In this document: piece after piece, positions 43,030 to 53,263 of the stretch
Numbering within the stretch: position 1 is the first letter of the stretch
Layout: each line of letters opens with the position of its first letter
Assembly: GCA_040429635.1 (NCBI GenBank)
Contig: CP158972.1
Coordinates: forward strand, 3,231,501 to 3,295,500
Length of the DNA stretch: 64,000 nucleotides
Direction: 5' to 3'
DNA from: Tamlana crocina
Lineage (GTDB): Bacteria > Bacteroidota > Bacteroidia > Flavobacteriales > Flavobacteriaceae
The notes under the pieces: generated by a model
Seen by the model: the letters and a program-made list of their open reading frames with translations, nothing else
Database searches by the model: none
What the model was told of the DNA's origin: nothing
Program-made: the position numbers and the translations under genes

Positions 43030-44217
43030 TTAAATAACATTTAAAGCTCTGCCTACTTTGGTGAAAGCTTCTACGGCTTTATCGATGTGCTCTGTATCGT
43101 GCGAAGCAGAAAGCTGTACTCGGATTCTAGCCTTTTCTTTGGGCACAACTGGATAGAAAAAAGCAATTACATAAATACCTTCGTCCAGCAATTGTGCAGC
43201 AAATTCCTGTGCCAATTTAGCATCGTACAACATCACCGGAACAATGGGATGTTCACCAGGAATGATATCGAATCCCGCTTCGGTCATTTTACTTCTGAAA
43301 CGCTTGGTATTGTTCTGTACTTTTTCAATTAAATCGGTTGAAGTTTTCAACTTATCAAGTACAGCAATTGAAGCTCCTGCAATGGCAGGCGCCAAAGTGT
43401 TGGAAAATAAATATGGTCGGGATTTTTGTCTTAGCATCTCCACTATTTCCTTTTTAGCCGCCGTAAATCCGCCGGAAGCACCTCCAAGGGCCTTTCCGTA
43501 GGTTCCGGTGATGATGTCTATCCTGCCCATAACGGCTCTGTATTCGTGGGTGCCACGACCTGTTTTCCCAATAAATCCTGTAGCGTGGCACTCATCAACC
43601 ATCACCATGGCTTCGTATTTTTCGGCTAAATCGCATATTTTATCAAGCTGGGCAATGGTGCCGTCCATAGAAAACACGCCATCGGTAACAATCAATTTTC
43701 TTCTCGCTCCCGAAGCAGCTTTCAACTGTTCTTCCAACGCTTCCATATTATTGTGCGAATAGCGATACCTTGCAGCTTTGCACAACCGGATCCCATCAAT
43801 AATAGAGGCATGGTTTAATTCATCTGAAATTATGGCGTCTTCCTTTGAAAGAATAGGCTCAAAAACCCCACCGTTGGCATCAAAAGCAGCAGCGTAGAGA
43901 ATACAATCTTCCATGCCTAAAAACTCTGCGGTTTTTTGTTCCAATGCTTTGTGGATATCTTGCGTACCACAAATAAACCGTACCGACGACAGGCCAAAAC
44001 CATGCGTTTTCATGGCCTCAATACCAGCTTCAACCACATCTGGATGTGATGATAGCCCCAAATAATTATTGGCACAAAAGTTAAGTACTTCACCACCAGC
44101 CGTGGTCTTGATTTCGGCGCCTTGTGGCGTAGTAATTATGCGTTCCTTTTTATAAAGTCCAGATGCTTTTATGTCGTTCAGTTCGTTTTCAAGTTGTTGT
44201 TTAACCGTTCCGTACAT
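43030..44217 (-). CDS. kbl: Glycine C-acetyltransferase (2-amino-3-ketobutyrate CoA ligase)
   Basis: 395 residues, a PLP enzyme of the alpha-oxoamine synthase family. Lys242 in [13 protein letters not shown] holds the cofactor; other blocks are [36 protein letters not shown], and [18 protein letters not shown]. It splits 2-amino-3-oxobutyrate with CoA to glycine and acetyl-CoA in threonine breakdown. No threonine dehydrogenase gene is adjacent in this window. Length and start are those of E. coli Kbl, so this assignment is preferred over the related BioF. Confidence 0.94.
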   Translation of the reverse strand: MYGTVKQQLENELNDIKASGLYKKERIITTPQGAEIKTTAGGEVLNFCANNYLGLSSHPDVVEAGIEAMKTHGFGLSSVRFICGTQDIHKALEQKTAEFLGMEDCILYAAAFDANGGVFEPILSKEDAIISDELNHASIIDGIRLCKAARYRYSHNNMEALEEQLKAASGARRKLIVTDGVFSMDGTIAQLDKICDLAEKYEAMVMVDECHATGFIGKTGRGTHEYRAVMGRIDIITGTYGKALGGASGGFTAAKKEIVEMLRQKSRPYLFSNTLAPAIAGASIAVLDKLKTSTDLIEKVQNNTKRFRSKMTEAGFDIIPGEHPIVPVMLYDAKLAQEFAAQLLDEGIYVIAFFYPVVPKEKARIRVQLSASHDTEHIDKAVEAFTKVGRALNVI

Positions 44218-44623
44218 ATTTCTAATATTTTAATGATTATAGACTGTTTTTTATGTAGCCATCTTCTCCTTTTGTTCAATTTAACATTTTGAGCCTTTAA
44301 AAGCGTTTTTTTTGATTTTTCATGGTATATCCCTTATTAATTCTCAAATAAAGCCAAACAGTTTATAAAGATAAATTTAATTTACTGATTTGACAGTCCA
44401 TCTTGGAGAGAAAGTTTTTACCGATTCAAACAACCTTTACCTGCGTTCATTTATATGTTTTCATTCATTGAATAAAATGCTTAAAAACAAAAAACCTGCA
44501 AGCCAAATAAGTATTTCGCCTACAGGTTTTTAAAATTCAACAAACTAAAGTTTATATCTCAACCTTATGAATAATCATTAGGCTGTAAATAAACCTTGTA
44601 CTATTTGGCAATGTTAATTATGA
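44218..44623. other. Intergenic region between SusD and kbl, with a terminator
   Basis: About 400 AT-rich bases. It carries the promoter region of kbl (no convincing TAnnTTTG box was found) and, at 44491-44530, a hairpin with arms AAAACCTG and CAGGTTTT and a partly paired interior, the probable terminator of the SusC-SusD transcript. No gene seen. Confidence 0.6.
44491..44530 (-). terminator. Terminator of the susC-susD transcript
   Basis: Arms AAAACCTG (44491-44498) and CAGGTTTT (44523-44530); A-run on the left gives a T-run on the minus strand. About 95 bases past the susD stop. Confidence 0.6.
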
Positions 44624-46366
44624 TTACCATCCTGGGTTTTGGTTAAGGTTAAAATCTGGAATAATTGAAGTATCTTTAATTGGAATAGGGAAAATAAGAA
44701 ACTTGTCTTGCCATGCATTACGTCTTTCTGTTACAAAACGCTTGTAATCAAAATCATTTCCGTTTTTAATAACCTCCATACCTGTTACCAACTTGTCAGT
44801 TTGATCAAGTATTTTCCATCTTCTTACATCCCAAAAGCGATGTTCTTCGATAACTAGCTCTACTCTTCGTTCGTTCCTGATTCGCTGTCTGAATTCGTCT
44901 TGCGACAAACCAGTTCGTAAATTTGGCATACCGGCTCTTTGCCTAATGGCATTAATGGCATTGTAAGCCTCTGTTGTAGGCCCATTGGCTTCATTCTCTG
45001 CTTCTGCATAATTAAGATAGATTTCTGCTAAATGATATTTTTTCCATCTTGATTGAGCATTTTGTCTATTTTGAAGCTTAGGGTCATGAAACTTTCTTAA
45101 GTAGTATCCTGTATGGGTATTCTTTTTATTTGGAGGTGTTTTTTTAAGCGCATCTGCTCCTCCTGCAAAAGTTTCCACCACATGAATCCTTCCTGCGATA
45201 TTGTCGTAAAGTGCTCCGTTATACCAAACAGTTGCGTAAAATCTAGGATCTCTCCCTTCATAAGGATTATCTGGATCGTATCCTGATTCTGTGTTAATTA
45301 TGGGTTCTAGGTGATCTTCATCGTTGTAACCTAAAATAGCAGGTTCTCCAGTTGTTACCATATCATAGCTATCCACCAATTCTTGGGTAGGTGTTACCCC
45401 TACCTTAAACTGACCTGGCATGCTAGGTAGTGCGTTTGTGTTTCTAAAGCTAGGGTGCCCATTGGTCATTCGTTCAAATATGGTTTCTCTATCTCTTGGA
45501 GATGGGTTCACGTCGGATCTTGAGAAAAAATACTCTTCATAATCAGGGAAAAGCTGATACTCACCTCCTTGTGTTAATGCATCCAAAGCCTCTTTTGAAG
45601 CAGTTGCAGCAGCTTGCCATTTAGCGGTATTGTTTTCAGGATTCCATAGTGGGCTAGCATTGTAAAGCAGAGCTTGCGATTTTACTGCATGAGCTACGGC
45701 TTTGGTAAAACGTCCTCGTTCTGGCTCTAGTGTTATCCTAATTGGTAAGTTTGGATTGGCTATAGCTTCATCACAATCATTTACTATAAAATCGATACAC
45801 TCCTGGAATGTAGGCCTAGTTAATGATGTATAATCGAAAGCCGGCGAAAACGGTTCATCGACTATTGGCATTGGTCCATATTGTTTTATCAACTCTAAAT
45901 AATAAAATGCTCTTAGTAATTGTGCTTCTGCTTTGTACCTTTCTCTATCTTTTTCGGCGCTAATATTGGCAGTTTCAATATTTGCCAAAAATACATTGGC
46001 ATTTCTTATTCCTGTCCAGAATGTATTGTAATGATTCTTTCCGTGACCAGCAGGGCCATTTTCCAAAGGGTTGAAGCTGGGCGTCATGGACCCAGTTATC
46101 CAAATATTCGCAATATTACCGGGTGTGTTCCCTACATCGGCATCTTGGCATTCATCGGTAACTCCTGCCAAAAATGTAAAAAAGTGATAATAATAAGAAT
46201 AAGACGGAATGCTGGAATAAACAGTATTTAAATATGCTTCAGTATGGTTTTCGTCTTGAAACACATCATCTAAGGTTAACCTGCCATCAGGTGTTATATC
46301 CAATGCTTTGTCGCAACCCAGTATGAGTGCAGCACTAACTAGTATGTATAAAAATTTATTTTTCAT
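44624..46366 (-). CDS. SusD/RagB family nutrient-binding outer-membrane lipoprotein
   Basis: 580 residues. Lipoprotein signal ending AALILGC (Cys18). Family blocks: RYKAEAQLLRAFYYLELIKQ (TPR-like helices that contact SusC), KAVAHAVKSQALLYNASPLW, YHLAEIYLNYAEAENEANGP, and the C-terminal RRVELVIEEHRFWDVRRWKI, which is the SusD signature. It binds oligosaccharide at the cell surface and acts as lid of the SusC transporter. Lies 15 bases after susC on the same strand. Substrate inferred from neighbours: rhamnose- and uronate-containing glycan. Confidence 0.96.
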   Translation of the reverse strand: MKNKFLYILVSAALILGCDKALDITPDGRLTLDDVFQDENHTEAYLNTVYSSIPSYSYYYHFFTFLAGVTDECQDADVGNTPGNIANIWITGSMTPSFNPLENGPAGHGKNHYNTFWTGIRNANVFLANIETANISAEKDRERYKAEAQLLRAFYYLELIKQYGPMPIVDEPFSPAFDYTSLTRPTFQECIDFIVNDCDEAIANPNLPIRITLEPERGRFTKAVAHAVKSQALLYNASPLWNPENNTAKWQAAATASKEALDALTQGGEYQLFPDYEEYFFSRSDVNPSPRDRETIFERMTNGHPSFRNTNALPSMPGQFKVGVTPTQELVDSYDMVTTGEPAILGYNDEDHLEPIINTESGYDPDNPYEGRDPRFYATVWYNGALYDNIAGRIHVVETFAGGADALKKTPPNKKNTHTGYYLRKFHDPKLQNRQNAQSRWKKYHLAEIYLNYAEAENEANGPTTEAYNAINAIRQRAGMPNLRTGLSQDEFRQRIRNERRVELVIEEHRFWDVRRWKILDQTDKLVTGMEVIKNGNDFDYKRFVTERRNAWQDKFLIFPIPIKDTSIIPDFNLNQNPGW

Positions 46367-46381
46367 TTTTCTATTTTATTT

Positions 46382-49300
46382 TTAAAATTTTACATTAACC
46401 CCTAAACTGTAAACTTTAATAAGTGGATATGTAAGTCCGTTAGCAGCTTCAGGATCGTAATTTTTGTTTGGTAGTTTATCCCAAGTTATCAAGTTTAAAC
46501 CATTTACGTACAGCCTCATGTTTGCCACACCTTTTAAAGGTACTCGGTATCCTATTTCTAAGTTTTTTAACCTCACATAACTGGCATCTCTTATAAAAAA
46601 GGAATTTTCAATTTCACTTGGCGAAGGCTCTGTACTTAATCTAGGGAAACCGATGTGTTCTCCATTTGCAGCACGCTCGGGCGTCCAACTAGACAAATGT
46701 TGGCTAAAAAAGTTGTTTTGCCCGCTGGCGTAAGTACCTCTACCTCTATAAAACTTGTCTACATTAGCAACACCTTGAACCAACACACTCAAATCGAAGT
46801 TTTTATAAGTAGTACTTAACCCCAAACCGAATGAGGTTTCGGGCACGGTGGAAGCCCCTATAGGAGCAATATCTCTTTGATCAACAACACCATCGCCGTT
46901 AAGGTCTTTATATTTAAAATCTCCCGGTCTGGATTCATGCCCTCCAACAATTTGTTCTGGCGAGTTATCGATTTCTTCCTGTGTTTCAAAATATTTTTCA
47001 ACCACATACCCAAAATTCTGCCCAATTCTGTAACCTGTTTGCCTGTACCTGTATGCATAATCTTCTGGGAGCAAGGGTTCATCTGCAAATTTTTGCTTGT
47101 TTGTGGCGTAACCAACAAATGCCCTTCCTCTAACAAAAAAGTCTGGCGAAAATGCTTTTTTGTAATTAAGTTCTACCTCAAATCCTTTGTTCTCTACAAC
47201 ACCAATGTTAACAGGAGGCAAGGTTCCGTTGGGCAATCCGTTTAGAATTGGAATGGTTCCTCTATTCCTTAAAATATTGTCTCGATTTTCAGTAAACACA
47301 TCCACTATTAAATCAAATGCATTTAAAAAGCCCATTTCAAAACCAATATTTACTTTTTTGGCTACTTCCCATTGTAACTCTCCATTTTTCAGCTGGTTGA
47401 TCGCTATTCTTCGTCCTTCGTTCAAACTTGAAGAATATCCTCCTCCGTTTACTGAAATATCATCCAGGTAAAGGAACCTGTCGTTTCCAATACGGTCATT
47501 ACCTACCTCACCGTAAGATCCTCTAATTTTTAATCGATCTATACCTTTTACATTCCAAAACTTTTCTTTTGAGATTAACCAACCGGCAGAAACAGCTGGA
47601 AAAAAACCAAAACGTCTTCCAGGTGCAAACTGTTCTGACCCGTTATAACCAGCATTAAATTCAAAGAAATACTTACCATTGTACCCATACGTAAACCTTG
47701 AGGACACCCCAATAAGGTTATAAGGCAACTGTTCATTGATTATTCTTTTCTGGTGCTGATAAAGCACAAGAGCACTAACATCGTGCTTTTTAAAAGACCT
47801 CTTATAATTTAAATATGCCTGGAAATTGGAAAAACTTTGAAACGACCGGCTTCCGGTAATGTTAAGAGGGGTTTCTACATCGTCAGAAAAATTTCTGTAG
47901 TAAATCGTATCTTTTCCTGTCGTTGTTTGTTCTATAACTTGAACTTCACGCACATAATTTTTATTGGCATCTAAATTATTGGTAGCCCTAGTATCAAAAG
48001 ACATTACTGCCTTGGCCGACAATCCTTTAGTGATAAAGTCCAATTTTTGCTCTATTCCAAAAGTAGAGGTTATATTGTTTCGTGTTTGCTGTCTATACCC
48101 CGTTCTGTTAAGCAGACCGTATGCTGGGTTAGGAAGTTCAGGAGTTGTTACTACAGCACCACTTGGAGATGTTGGCCCAGGCACATTTGATGGTATATCT
48201 AAAATACCCGCCAATATATTAACAGATGGGGAGGTACCTCCTTGTCCTGTAGATGCTGTACTCACAGAAAATGGCGAATTCTGTTTTTCAACGTAACCAG
48301 CCAAGTTTAAAAATGCTTTTAGACTTGGGTTTACCTGCATATCAATATTAGACCTAAAATTATAACGATCTAACTTAAAACTAGGGTCGTAATCTAGATT
48401 CTTTTCAGTTCTAAATAACCCTCCTTGATTTAAATACCCTGCATTAACATAGTACTTAACAGCCTTACCTGCACCAGAGATATTAAGATTTACCCTCTGT
48501 TGCTGAGCAAAATCTTCCATTAAAAGACCTGCCCAATCGGTATCGGGATATCGTTCTGGATCAGAATGTGTTCGGTATGCCTCCAACGCTTCGGCTGAAT
48601 AAGCATCTCCTAGGCCGTCATTGTTTTGAGCCAAATTTCGCAACGTGGCAAATTCAAAAGCGTTTACTGGTTTTGCTACTCGAGTAAAACTCTGAACACC
48701 CGACTCTACCGACAAATTAACCTCTGGAATTTCAGAACTTCCGCGCTTAGTAGTTACCAAAATCACACCATTAGCCCCCCTAACTCCAAAAATTGCCGTC
48801 GATGATGCATCTTTTAAAATGGTTACCGACTCTACTTCGTTTGGATCCATATAGGTTAAATCACGCTCTACCCCATCTACCAAAATAATTGGAGATCTGG
48901 CATTGATGGTACCTTGCCCCCTAATAAAAAGCTGGGTAACGTCTCTCCCTGGTTCACCAGATGTTTGAATTGATGTAAGCCCAGGTAATCGTCCAGCTAG
49001 CGTAACTGCCAGGTTTGCCGCTGGACTTTGCTTAAGTTCTTGGGTGCTAATTGAAGATATTGCTCCTGTTACGGTTGCTTTCTTTTGTTCTCCAAACCCT
49101 ACAACTACAACTTCTGATAGTTGCTCACTATCTTCAGCAAGCTTAAAATCAATTTTATTCCTTCCATTAACAGCCTCCTCTATGGATTGGTATCCAATAA
49201 AGGAAACTTGCAATACAGCATCGGGAGCTGCTTGGATACTATAATTGCCATCAAAATCGGTAACCGTTCCCTTTGACGTTCCTTTTACCATTATAGTTGC

Positions 49301-49435
49301 TCCTGGCAATGGCAAATTACTTTTCTCGTCAAGAATAACTCCTTTAACTTCAAGGAGCTCCTGTCCATATATTGAGCCGCACCAAACCGTGCTCAATAGG
49401 AGCATTAAATAAAATTTTGTTAGTTTTTTTCGCAT
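46382..49435 (-). CDS. SusC/RagA family TonB-dependent outer-membrane transporter
   Basis: 1017 residues. Signal peptide (FYLMLLLSTVWCGSIYGQ), an N-terminal carboxypeptidase-D-like beta domain (VKGVILDEKSNLPLPGATIM...GTVTDFDGNYSI, about 30-105), a plug domain with the SusC signature ILKDASSTAIFGVRGANGVI, and a 22-strand barrel finishing in VNVKF. It imports oligosaccharides bound by SusD, with energy from TonB. ATG 49435 gives the signal peptide. First gene of the susCD pair; divergent from the GH78 gene across a 554-base intergenic region. Confidence 0.97.
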   Translation of the reverse strand: MRKKLTKFYLMLLLSTVWCGSIYGQELLEVKGVILDEKSNLPLPGATIMVKGTSKGTVTDFDGNYSIQAAPDAVLQVSFIGYQSIEEAVNGRNKIDFKLAEDSEQLSEVVVVGFGEQKKATVTGAISSISTQELKQSPAANLAVTLAGRLPGLTSIQTSGEPGRDVTQLFIRGQGTINARSPIILVDGVERDLTYMDPNEVESVTILKDASSTAIFGVRGANGVILVTTKRGSSEIPEVNLSVESGVQSFTRVAKPVNAFEFATLRNLAQNNDGLGDAYSAEALEAYRTHSDPERYPDTDWAGLLMEDFAQQQRVNLNISGAGKAVKYYVNAGYLNQGGLFRTEKNLDYDPSFKLDRYNFRSNIDMQVNPSLKAFLNLAGYVEKQNSPFSVSTASTGQGGTSPSVNILAGILDIPSNVPGPTSPSGAVVTTPELPNPAYGLLNRTGYRQQTRNNITSTFGIEQKLDFITKGLSAKAVMSFDTRATNNLDANKNYVREVQVIEQTTTGKDTIYYRNFSDDVETPLNITGSRSFQSFSNFQAYLNYKRSFKKHDVSALVLYQHQKRIINEQLPYNLIGVSSRFTYGYNGKYFFEFNAGYNGSEQFAPGRRFGFFPAVSAGWLISKEKFWNVKGIDRLKIRGSYGEVGNDRIGNDRFLYLDDISVNGGGYSSSLNEGRRIAINQLKNGELQWEVAKKVNIGFEMGFLNAFDLIVDVFTENRDNILRNRGTIPILNGLPNGTLPPVNIGVVENKGFEVELNYKKAFSPDFFVRGRAFVGYATNKQKFADEPLLPEDYAYRYRQTGYRIGQNFGYVVEKYFETQEEIDNSPEQIVGGHESRPGDFKYKDLNGDGVVDQRDIAPIGASTVPETSFGLGLSTTYKNFDLSVLVQGVANVDKFYRGRGTYASGQNNFFSQHLSSWTPERAANGEHIGFPRLSTEPSPSEIENSFFIRDASYVRLKNLEIGYRVPLKGVANMRLYVNGLNLITWDKLPNKNYDPEAANGLTYPLIKVYSLGVNVKF

Positions 49436-49989
49436 TAGTCTGTTTTTTATATTTACAATAGTTGGCAAAACATCATCTTAACATAGAGCTTAGAAGTGTG
49501 GACCTACAAACAACCCTGTAGTTAATTGATATTTTTTGTTAATTTTCGGTTAAATTATAATTTCCAAAACCTTGAGGCATCCTGCCCTTTTGGGTATAAA
49601 TGAAAAACCATAAACTTTACTAGGCTCTACAAAAAATATCAAACAACTGAAAATCAAATAATTAACGTTTAAAATTAATGCTTAAAATATTTTTTTAAAT
49701 ATTCAGAAACAAAGCTTTTAGTCCCTCAAAATTGAAGCACTAAAACATTCGGTTTTCTTCAAGGTGAATTGTCAACAAGCAAAAAGTGAATGGGCCAGCC
49801 CCCAATAGTATAGACAGGATTAAACAGGATGCTAGTACTTTCTAAATAGATTAATTTTAGTGTTTGTAAAAGCAACACTCTTTTATGGATGCGGTTATAA
49901 CTTACTTACCTCCCCAAAAAGTCTCTGAATGATTATGCTAAATACAACAACTTTATAGACAAGAATTAATATAACAACTACTATTTGCC
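49436..49989. other. Divergent regulatory region between susC and the rhamnosidase gene
   Basis: AT-rich, with no gene. It contains two direct copies of ACAGGAT (49814-49830) and a related ATCCTG at 49575-49580. No promoter fully matching the Bacteroidota consensus was found; activation by the HTCS of this locus, as for other SusCD loci, would explain weak core promoters. Confidence 0.6.
49814..49830. promoter_or_regulatory. Direct repeat ACAGGAT x2, candidate operator
   Basis: Two exact copies of ACAGGAT with 10 bases from start to start, that is one helical turn, 160-176 bases ahead of the GH78 ATG. The same heptamer occurs twice in the other divergent region of the locus (54433-54477). 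Confidence 0.4.
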
Positions 49990-52776
49990 ATGATAAAAAC
50001 AAATGATTACGGATTAAAGTTTAGTTTAATACTCATGAAGTTCATACCCCCAATTCTTATGCTTCTTTTTTTTACAAATTGTGGCCAAAATAACACCCAT
50101 AAAGTTCACCATAGTGTTAACATAAATCAGCTTTACACATCGCATTTAAACTTTGATTGGCAAATAGAAGGGCTAAAAAAAAATAAGCAAAGTGCTTACC
50201 AAATTATTGTGTATGCCCAAAACCCAAACACAAAGAACACTGCCAATGTCATTTGGGATTCTGGAAAAACAGAAAGCAAACAACAGGCTAGCATACCTTA
50301 CTCCGGGCCACGTTTAAAAGGTGGATCAACTTATTTATCTGAAGTCTTAATTTGGGACGAAAGCAATACCGTTTCCAAAAGCGAACCGCAGCCATTCATA
50401 GCGCCTTTAAAATACCCTGAAGACTGGAAAGCCAATTGGATTACTTATGATTATGTGCCCGAGGCTGCTTTACCCATATTTAGAAAGTCATTTGAAATAA
50501 ACCCGAGCACACCCATTGATTTTGCAAGATTACACATTGCCGCACCTGGGTTTTATGAAGCCTACATTAATGGCAAAAAAATAGGAAAGAATGTTTTAGA
50601 TCCAGCACAAACTAATTATGATGATTATGTTTTTTATTCGACTTATGATATTCCTGTAGAACAGTTAACCCCCTCAAACGTTATGGGTGTAATGCTTGGA
50701 AACGGGTGGTACAATCAAAACTTAGTTTGGTCAAAAGCCATGGCTTACGGCCAGCCAGTTTTCATTGCCCAATTAGAAGTACATTATACCAATGGCCAAA
50801 AAGAAATTATTGAAACCAATAGTTCCTGGAAATGGCACGAAGGGCCAATAACTTTCACAAACATATACGCCGGCGAACACTATGATGCCAGAGCAGAAGT
50901 AGAAAATTGGCTAAGCCCCAACTTGGATGCCACTGGGTGGATTAATGCCAAACCATCAAAAAATCACCCCACAAAAATCATAAAACAATTTGCCCAACCC
51001 ATAAAGGTTATGGACAGTATTGTTCCCAAAAAAATTAAGCCTTCAGAGAATGGCTCTTATATTTTTGATTTTGGGCAAAACTTTACCGGATGGGTAAAAT
51101 TGCAAGTAACAGCTAACAAAGGCCAAGAAATAACTATGCGCTTTTCTGAAGAGCTAGATAAAAGAGGACAAATGGACTTTAGATCTACCGGTGTAAAGGC
51201 CACAAAAAATATCCAAACTGAAAAATACACGGCAAAGGGCACTGAAATGGAAACTTGGGAACCTCGATTTACCTATCATGGTTTTAGATATGTAGAGGTT
51301 TCTGGATTAAACAAACAGCCATCTAAAGACCTCTTAACAGGTATGGTGGTTTACTCTTCAATGAATGAAACGGGGCAATTCCACTCGTCTGAACCAAATA
51401 TTAATAAACTGCACGAATTAACCAATTGGACATTAAAAAGTAACTTACAAGGCATACCCACTGATTGTCCGCACCGAGAAAAATGTGGATGGACCGGTGA
51501 TGCCCATGCCTTAGCAAAAACATTGATCTATAATTTCGATTCCCAAAAATTCCTAACAAAATATATATTCGATATGAGGTCTTCTGGGCGTAAGGCTCAA
51601 AGAGAGCTTTATTTTGGAAGAAACTTTCATGACCGTAGCATTATTACAAAACCAAAGGGCATTACCACCATGATTGCTCCAGGCAGAAGGACAAGCGGTG
51701 TAGCCTCTCCCGATTGGGGAACAGCCATTGTTCAACTACCATGGTATTTGTATTTGCATTATGCAGATAAAGCCGCCCTTAAAGCATTCTACCCAGACAT
51801 GAAAACTTGGGTTGAGTATGTTCATGCCAAAAACGAAAATGGCATAATACCCCACGGCTTAGGCGACTGGTGCCCTCCAGGCGGCAATGTAAACATTGAT
51901 TGCCCTGTTCCTATTAGCTCGTCTGCCTTCCATATTCTTGATGTGTCTATAATGAAAAAGACAGCTGCCGCATTAGGTTTAATAGATGATGAAAAGCATT
52001 ATTCAGAAATGGAAAAAAATCTTGTTTCAAGTTTCAATCAAACTTTTTTAAACAAAGAGTCAATAACTTACGGCAGCCAAACCGCTAATAGTTTGGCTTT
52101 AGACATAGGAATTGTACCAGAGCAATACCAAACTGGCGTAGCCAAGGCCATTGTTGATGAAAGCCACAACAAATTTAACGGATTTTTAAATACTGGCATT
52201 TTTGGTATCTCTAGAATTTTTAAAGTATTGTGCGAAAATGGTTTTGAAGACGAAGCCTATAGACTCCTTTCGAAAAAGGGGAACCACAGTTTCGAAACCT
52301 TGTGGCAACACTACGATGCCACCACTTTATGGGAAATACTTCCAACCAGCACTGATGATGAACTTTACGATGTTTTAATGCTTCGTTCGCACAACCACCC
52401 CATGCAGGGCGGGTTTGATGCTTGGTTTTATTCTGGTATTGCAGGCATCAACCCTTCTGAAGAACAACCTGGATTCGAAAAAATTATACTCAAACCCTAT
52501 TTAACAAAACAATTGCAGCATGCTGAAGCCTCTTACAACACAAAATACGGGACTATAGAAAGTAAATGGAAAAACGAGAACGATACTTTTATATGGGAAA
52601 TCCGAATCCCTAAAAACAGCTCTGCTGAAGTATTTCTTCCTACTTATGGCAAGAACGTTTCCTTACTTATAAATGGAGAGAGCGTAAATTTGAATGTTTC
52701 AAAAAGCATGTTCTCATCAATAGGAACTTTTGAAGATGGACATTATATTGTTGAAATGACACAAAAAAAGAACTAA
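49990..52776 (+). CDS. GH78 alpha-L-rhamnosidase lipoprotein
   Basis: 928 residues. Lipoprotein signal ending LLFFTNC; a start at ATG 50035 would give a more compact signal (MKFIPPILMLLFF) and cannot be excluded. Order of parts: an Ig-like domain, two N-terminal beta domains with LHIAAPGFYEAYINGKKIG, GVMLGNGWY and FDFGQNFTGWVKL, then the (alpha/alpha)6 catalytic barrel. The GH78 catalytic stretch is DCPHREKCGWTGDA, beginning at Asp492, and the general base region is ATTLWEILPTS. It releases alpha-linked L-rhamnose, probably at the cell surface or in the periplasm. No other gene is co-transcribed downstream. Confidence 0.95.
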   Translation: MIKTNDYGLKFSLILMKFIPPILMLLFFTNCGQNNTHKVHHSVNINQLYTSHLNFDWQIEGLKKNKQSAYQIIVYAQNPNTKNTANVIWDSGKTESKQQASIPYSGPRLKGGSTYLSEVLIWDESNTVSKSEPQPFIAPLKYPEDWKANWITYDYVPEAALPIFRKSFEINPSTPIDFARLHIAAPGFYEAYINGKKIGKNVLDPAQTNYDDYVFYSTYDIPVEQLTPSNVMGVMLGNGWYNQNLVWSKAMAYGQPVFIAQLEVHYTNGQKEIIETNSSWKWHEGPITFTNIYAGEHYDARAEVENWLSPNLDATGWINAKPSKNHPTKIIKQFAQPIKVMDSIVPKKIKPSENGSYIFDFGQNFTGWVKLQVTANKGQEITMRFSEELDKRGQMDFRSTGVKATKNIQTEKYTAKGTEMETWEPRFTYHGFRYVEVSGLNKQPSKDLLTGMVVYSSMNETGQFHSSEPNINKLHELTNWTLKSNLQGIPTDCPHREKCGWTGDAHALAKTLIYNFDSQKFLTKYIFDMRSSGRKAQRELYFGRNFHDRSIITKPKGITTMIAPGRRTSGVASPDWGTAIVQLPWYLYLHYADKAALKAFYPDMKTWVEYVHAKNENGIIPHGLGDWCPPGGNVNIDCPVPISSSAFHILDVSIMKKTAAALGLIDDEKHYSEMEKNLVSSFNQTFLNKESITYGSQTANSLALDIGIVPEQYQTGVAKAIVDESHNKFNGFLNTGIFGISRIFKVLCENGFEDEAYRLLSKKGNHSFETLWQHYDATTLWEILPTSTDDELYDVLMLRSHNHPMQGGFDAWFYSGIAGINPSEEQPGFEKIILKPYLTKQLQHAEASYNTKYGTIESKWKNENDTFIWEIRIPKNSSAEVFLPTYGKNVSLLINGESVNLNVSKSMFSSIGTFEDGHYIVEMTQKKN

Positions 52777-53263
52777 CAACCTGCAAAAGCGCAGCCAAGT
52801 ACATTTAAATTTTTGTCATCAATTAACCGAGGCGCTAATAACATTCTATTTAGCACAAGTTCGATATAACCATTTATCCTTAAACCACATCATTAGCAAA
52901 TTAATGGACTGTATCAAGTTGAGCGGGTTGAAACCGAATTGAATTATCGTTTTTCTCTCCTTTCAACTTGTGCTTTGCAAGGTACTTTAAAAAACATTTT
53001 TCTTTTCAACCAATCAAGGCTACAACAGCCTATTTTATTCAAAATACTGGCGCAAACACTGAATTTTTAAAAATAGATCTCACGTTATTTAATATCTTAT
53101 CGAGATAGCATCAACTTTAAGCGTGTCAACAACCCTATAAAAAGCCCCTAAATTAAAAATTAATCTAGGGGCTTCACATTTTAGTCTATCTATAAAAATT
53201 ATATCGAAACTTTATATCATTAAGCCAAAAATTTAATTGAATTAATTAACGTTTCAGATAAAT
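52777..53263. other. Intergenic region between GH78 and GH105 genes (converging)
   Basis: About 490 bases without a gene. A short inverted repeat CAAGTTGA/TCAACTTG spans about 52916-52971. The only clear signal is a hairpin terminator at 53142-53174. The stretch may hold remnants of a lost gene, but no coding trace is recognisable. Confidence 0.5.
53142..53174 (-). terminator. Terminator of the GH105 gene
   Basis: Perfect arms AAGCCCCTA (53142-53150) and TAGGGGCTT (53166-53174); on the minus strand a TTTTTAT run follows. Confidence 0.8.

Noticed and set aside
44218-44260. A sigma-70-like TATAAT upstream of kbl on the minus strand
   Set aside because: Bacteroidota primary sigma uses a different consensus. 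In such AT-rich sequence the hexamer is expected by chance, and spacing to a -35 is poor.
52777-53263. Remnant gene or mobile element between GH78 and GH105
   Set aside because: No terminal inverted repeats, no transposase fragments and no frame with recognisable residues. Only a terminator and a weak inverted repeat are present.
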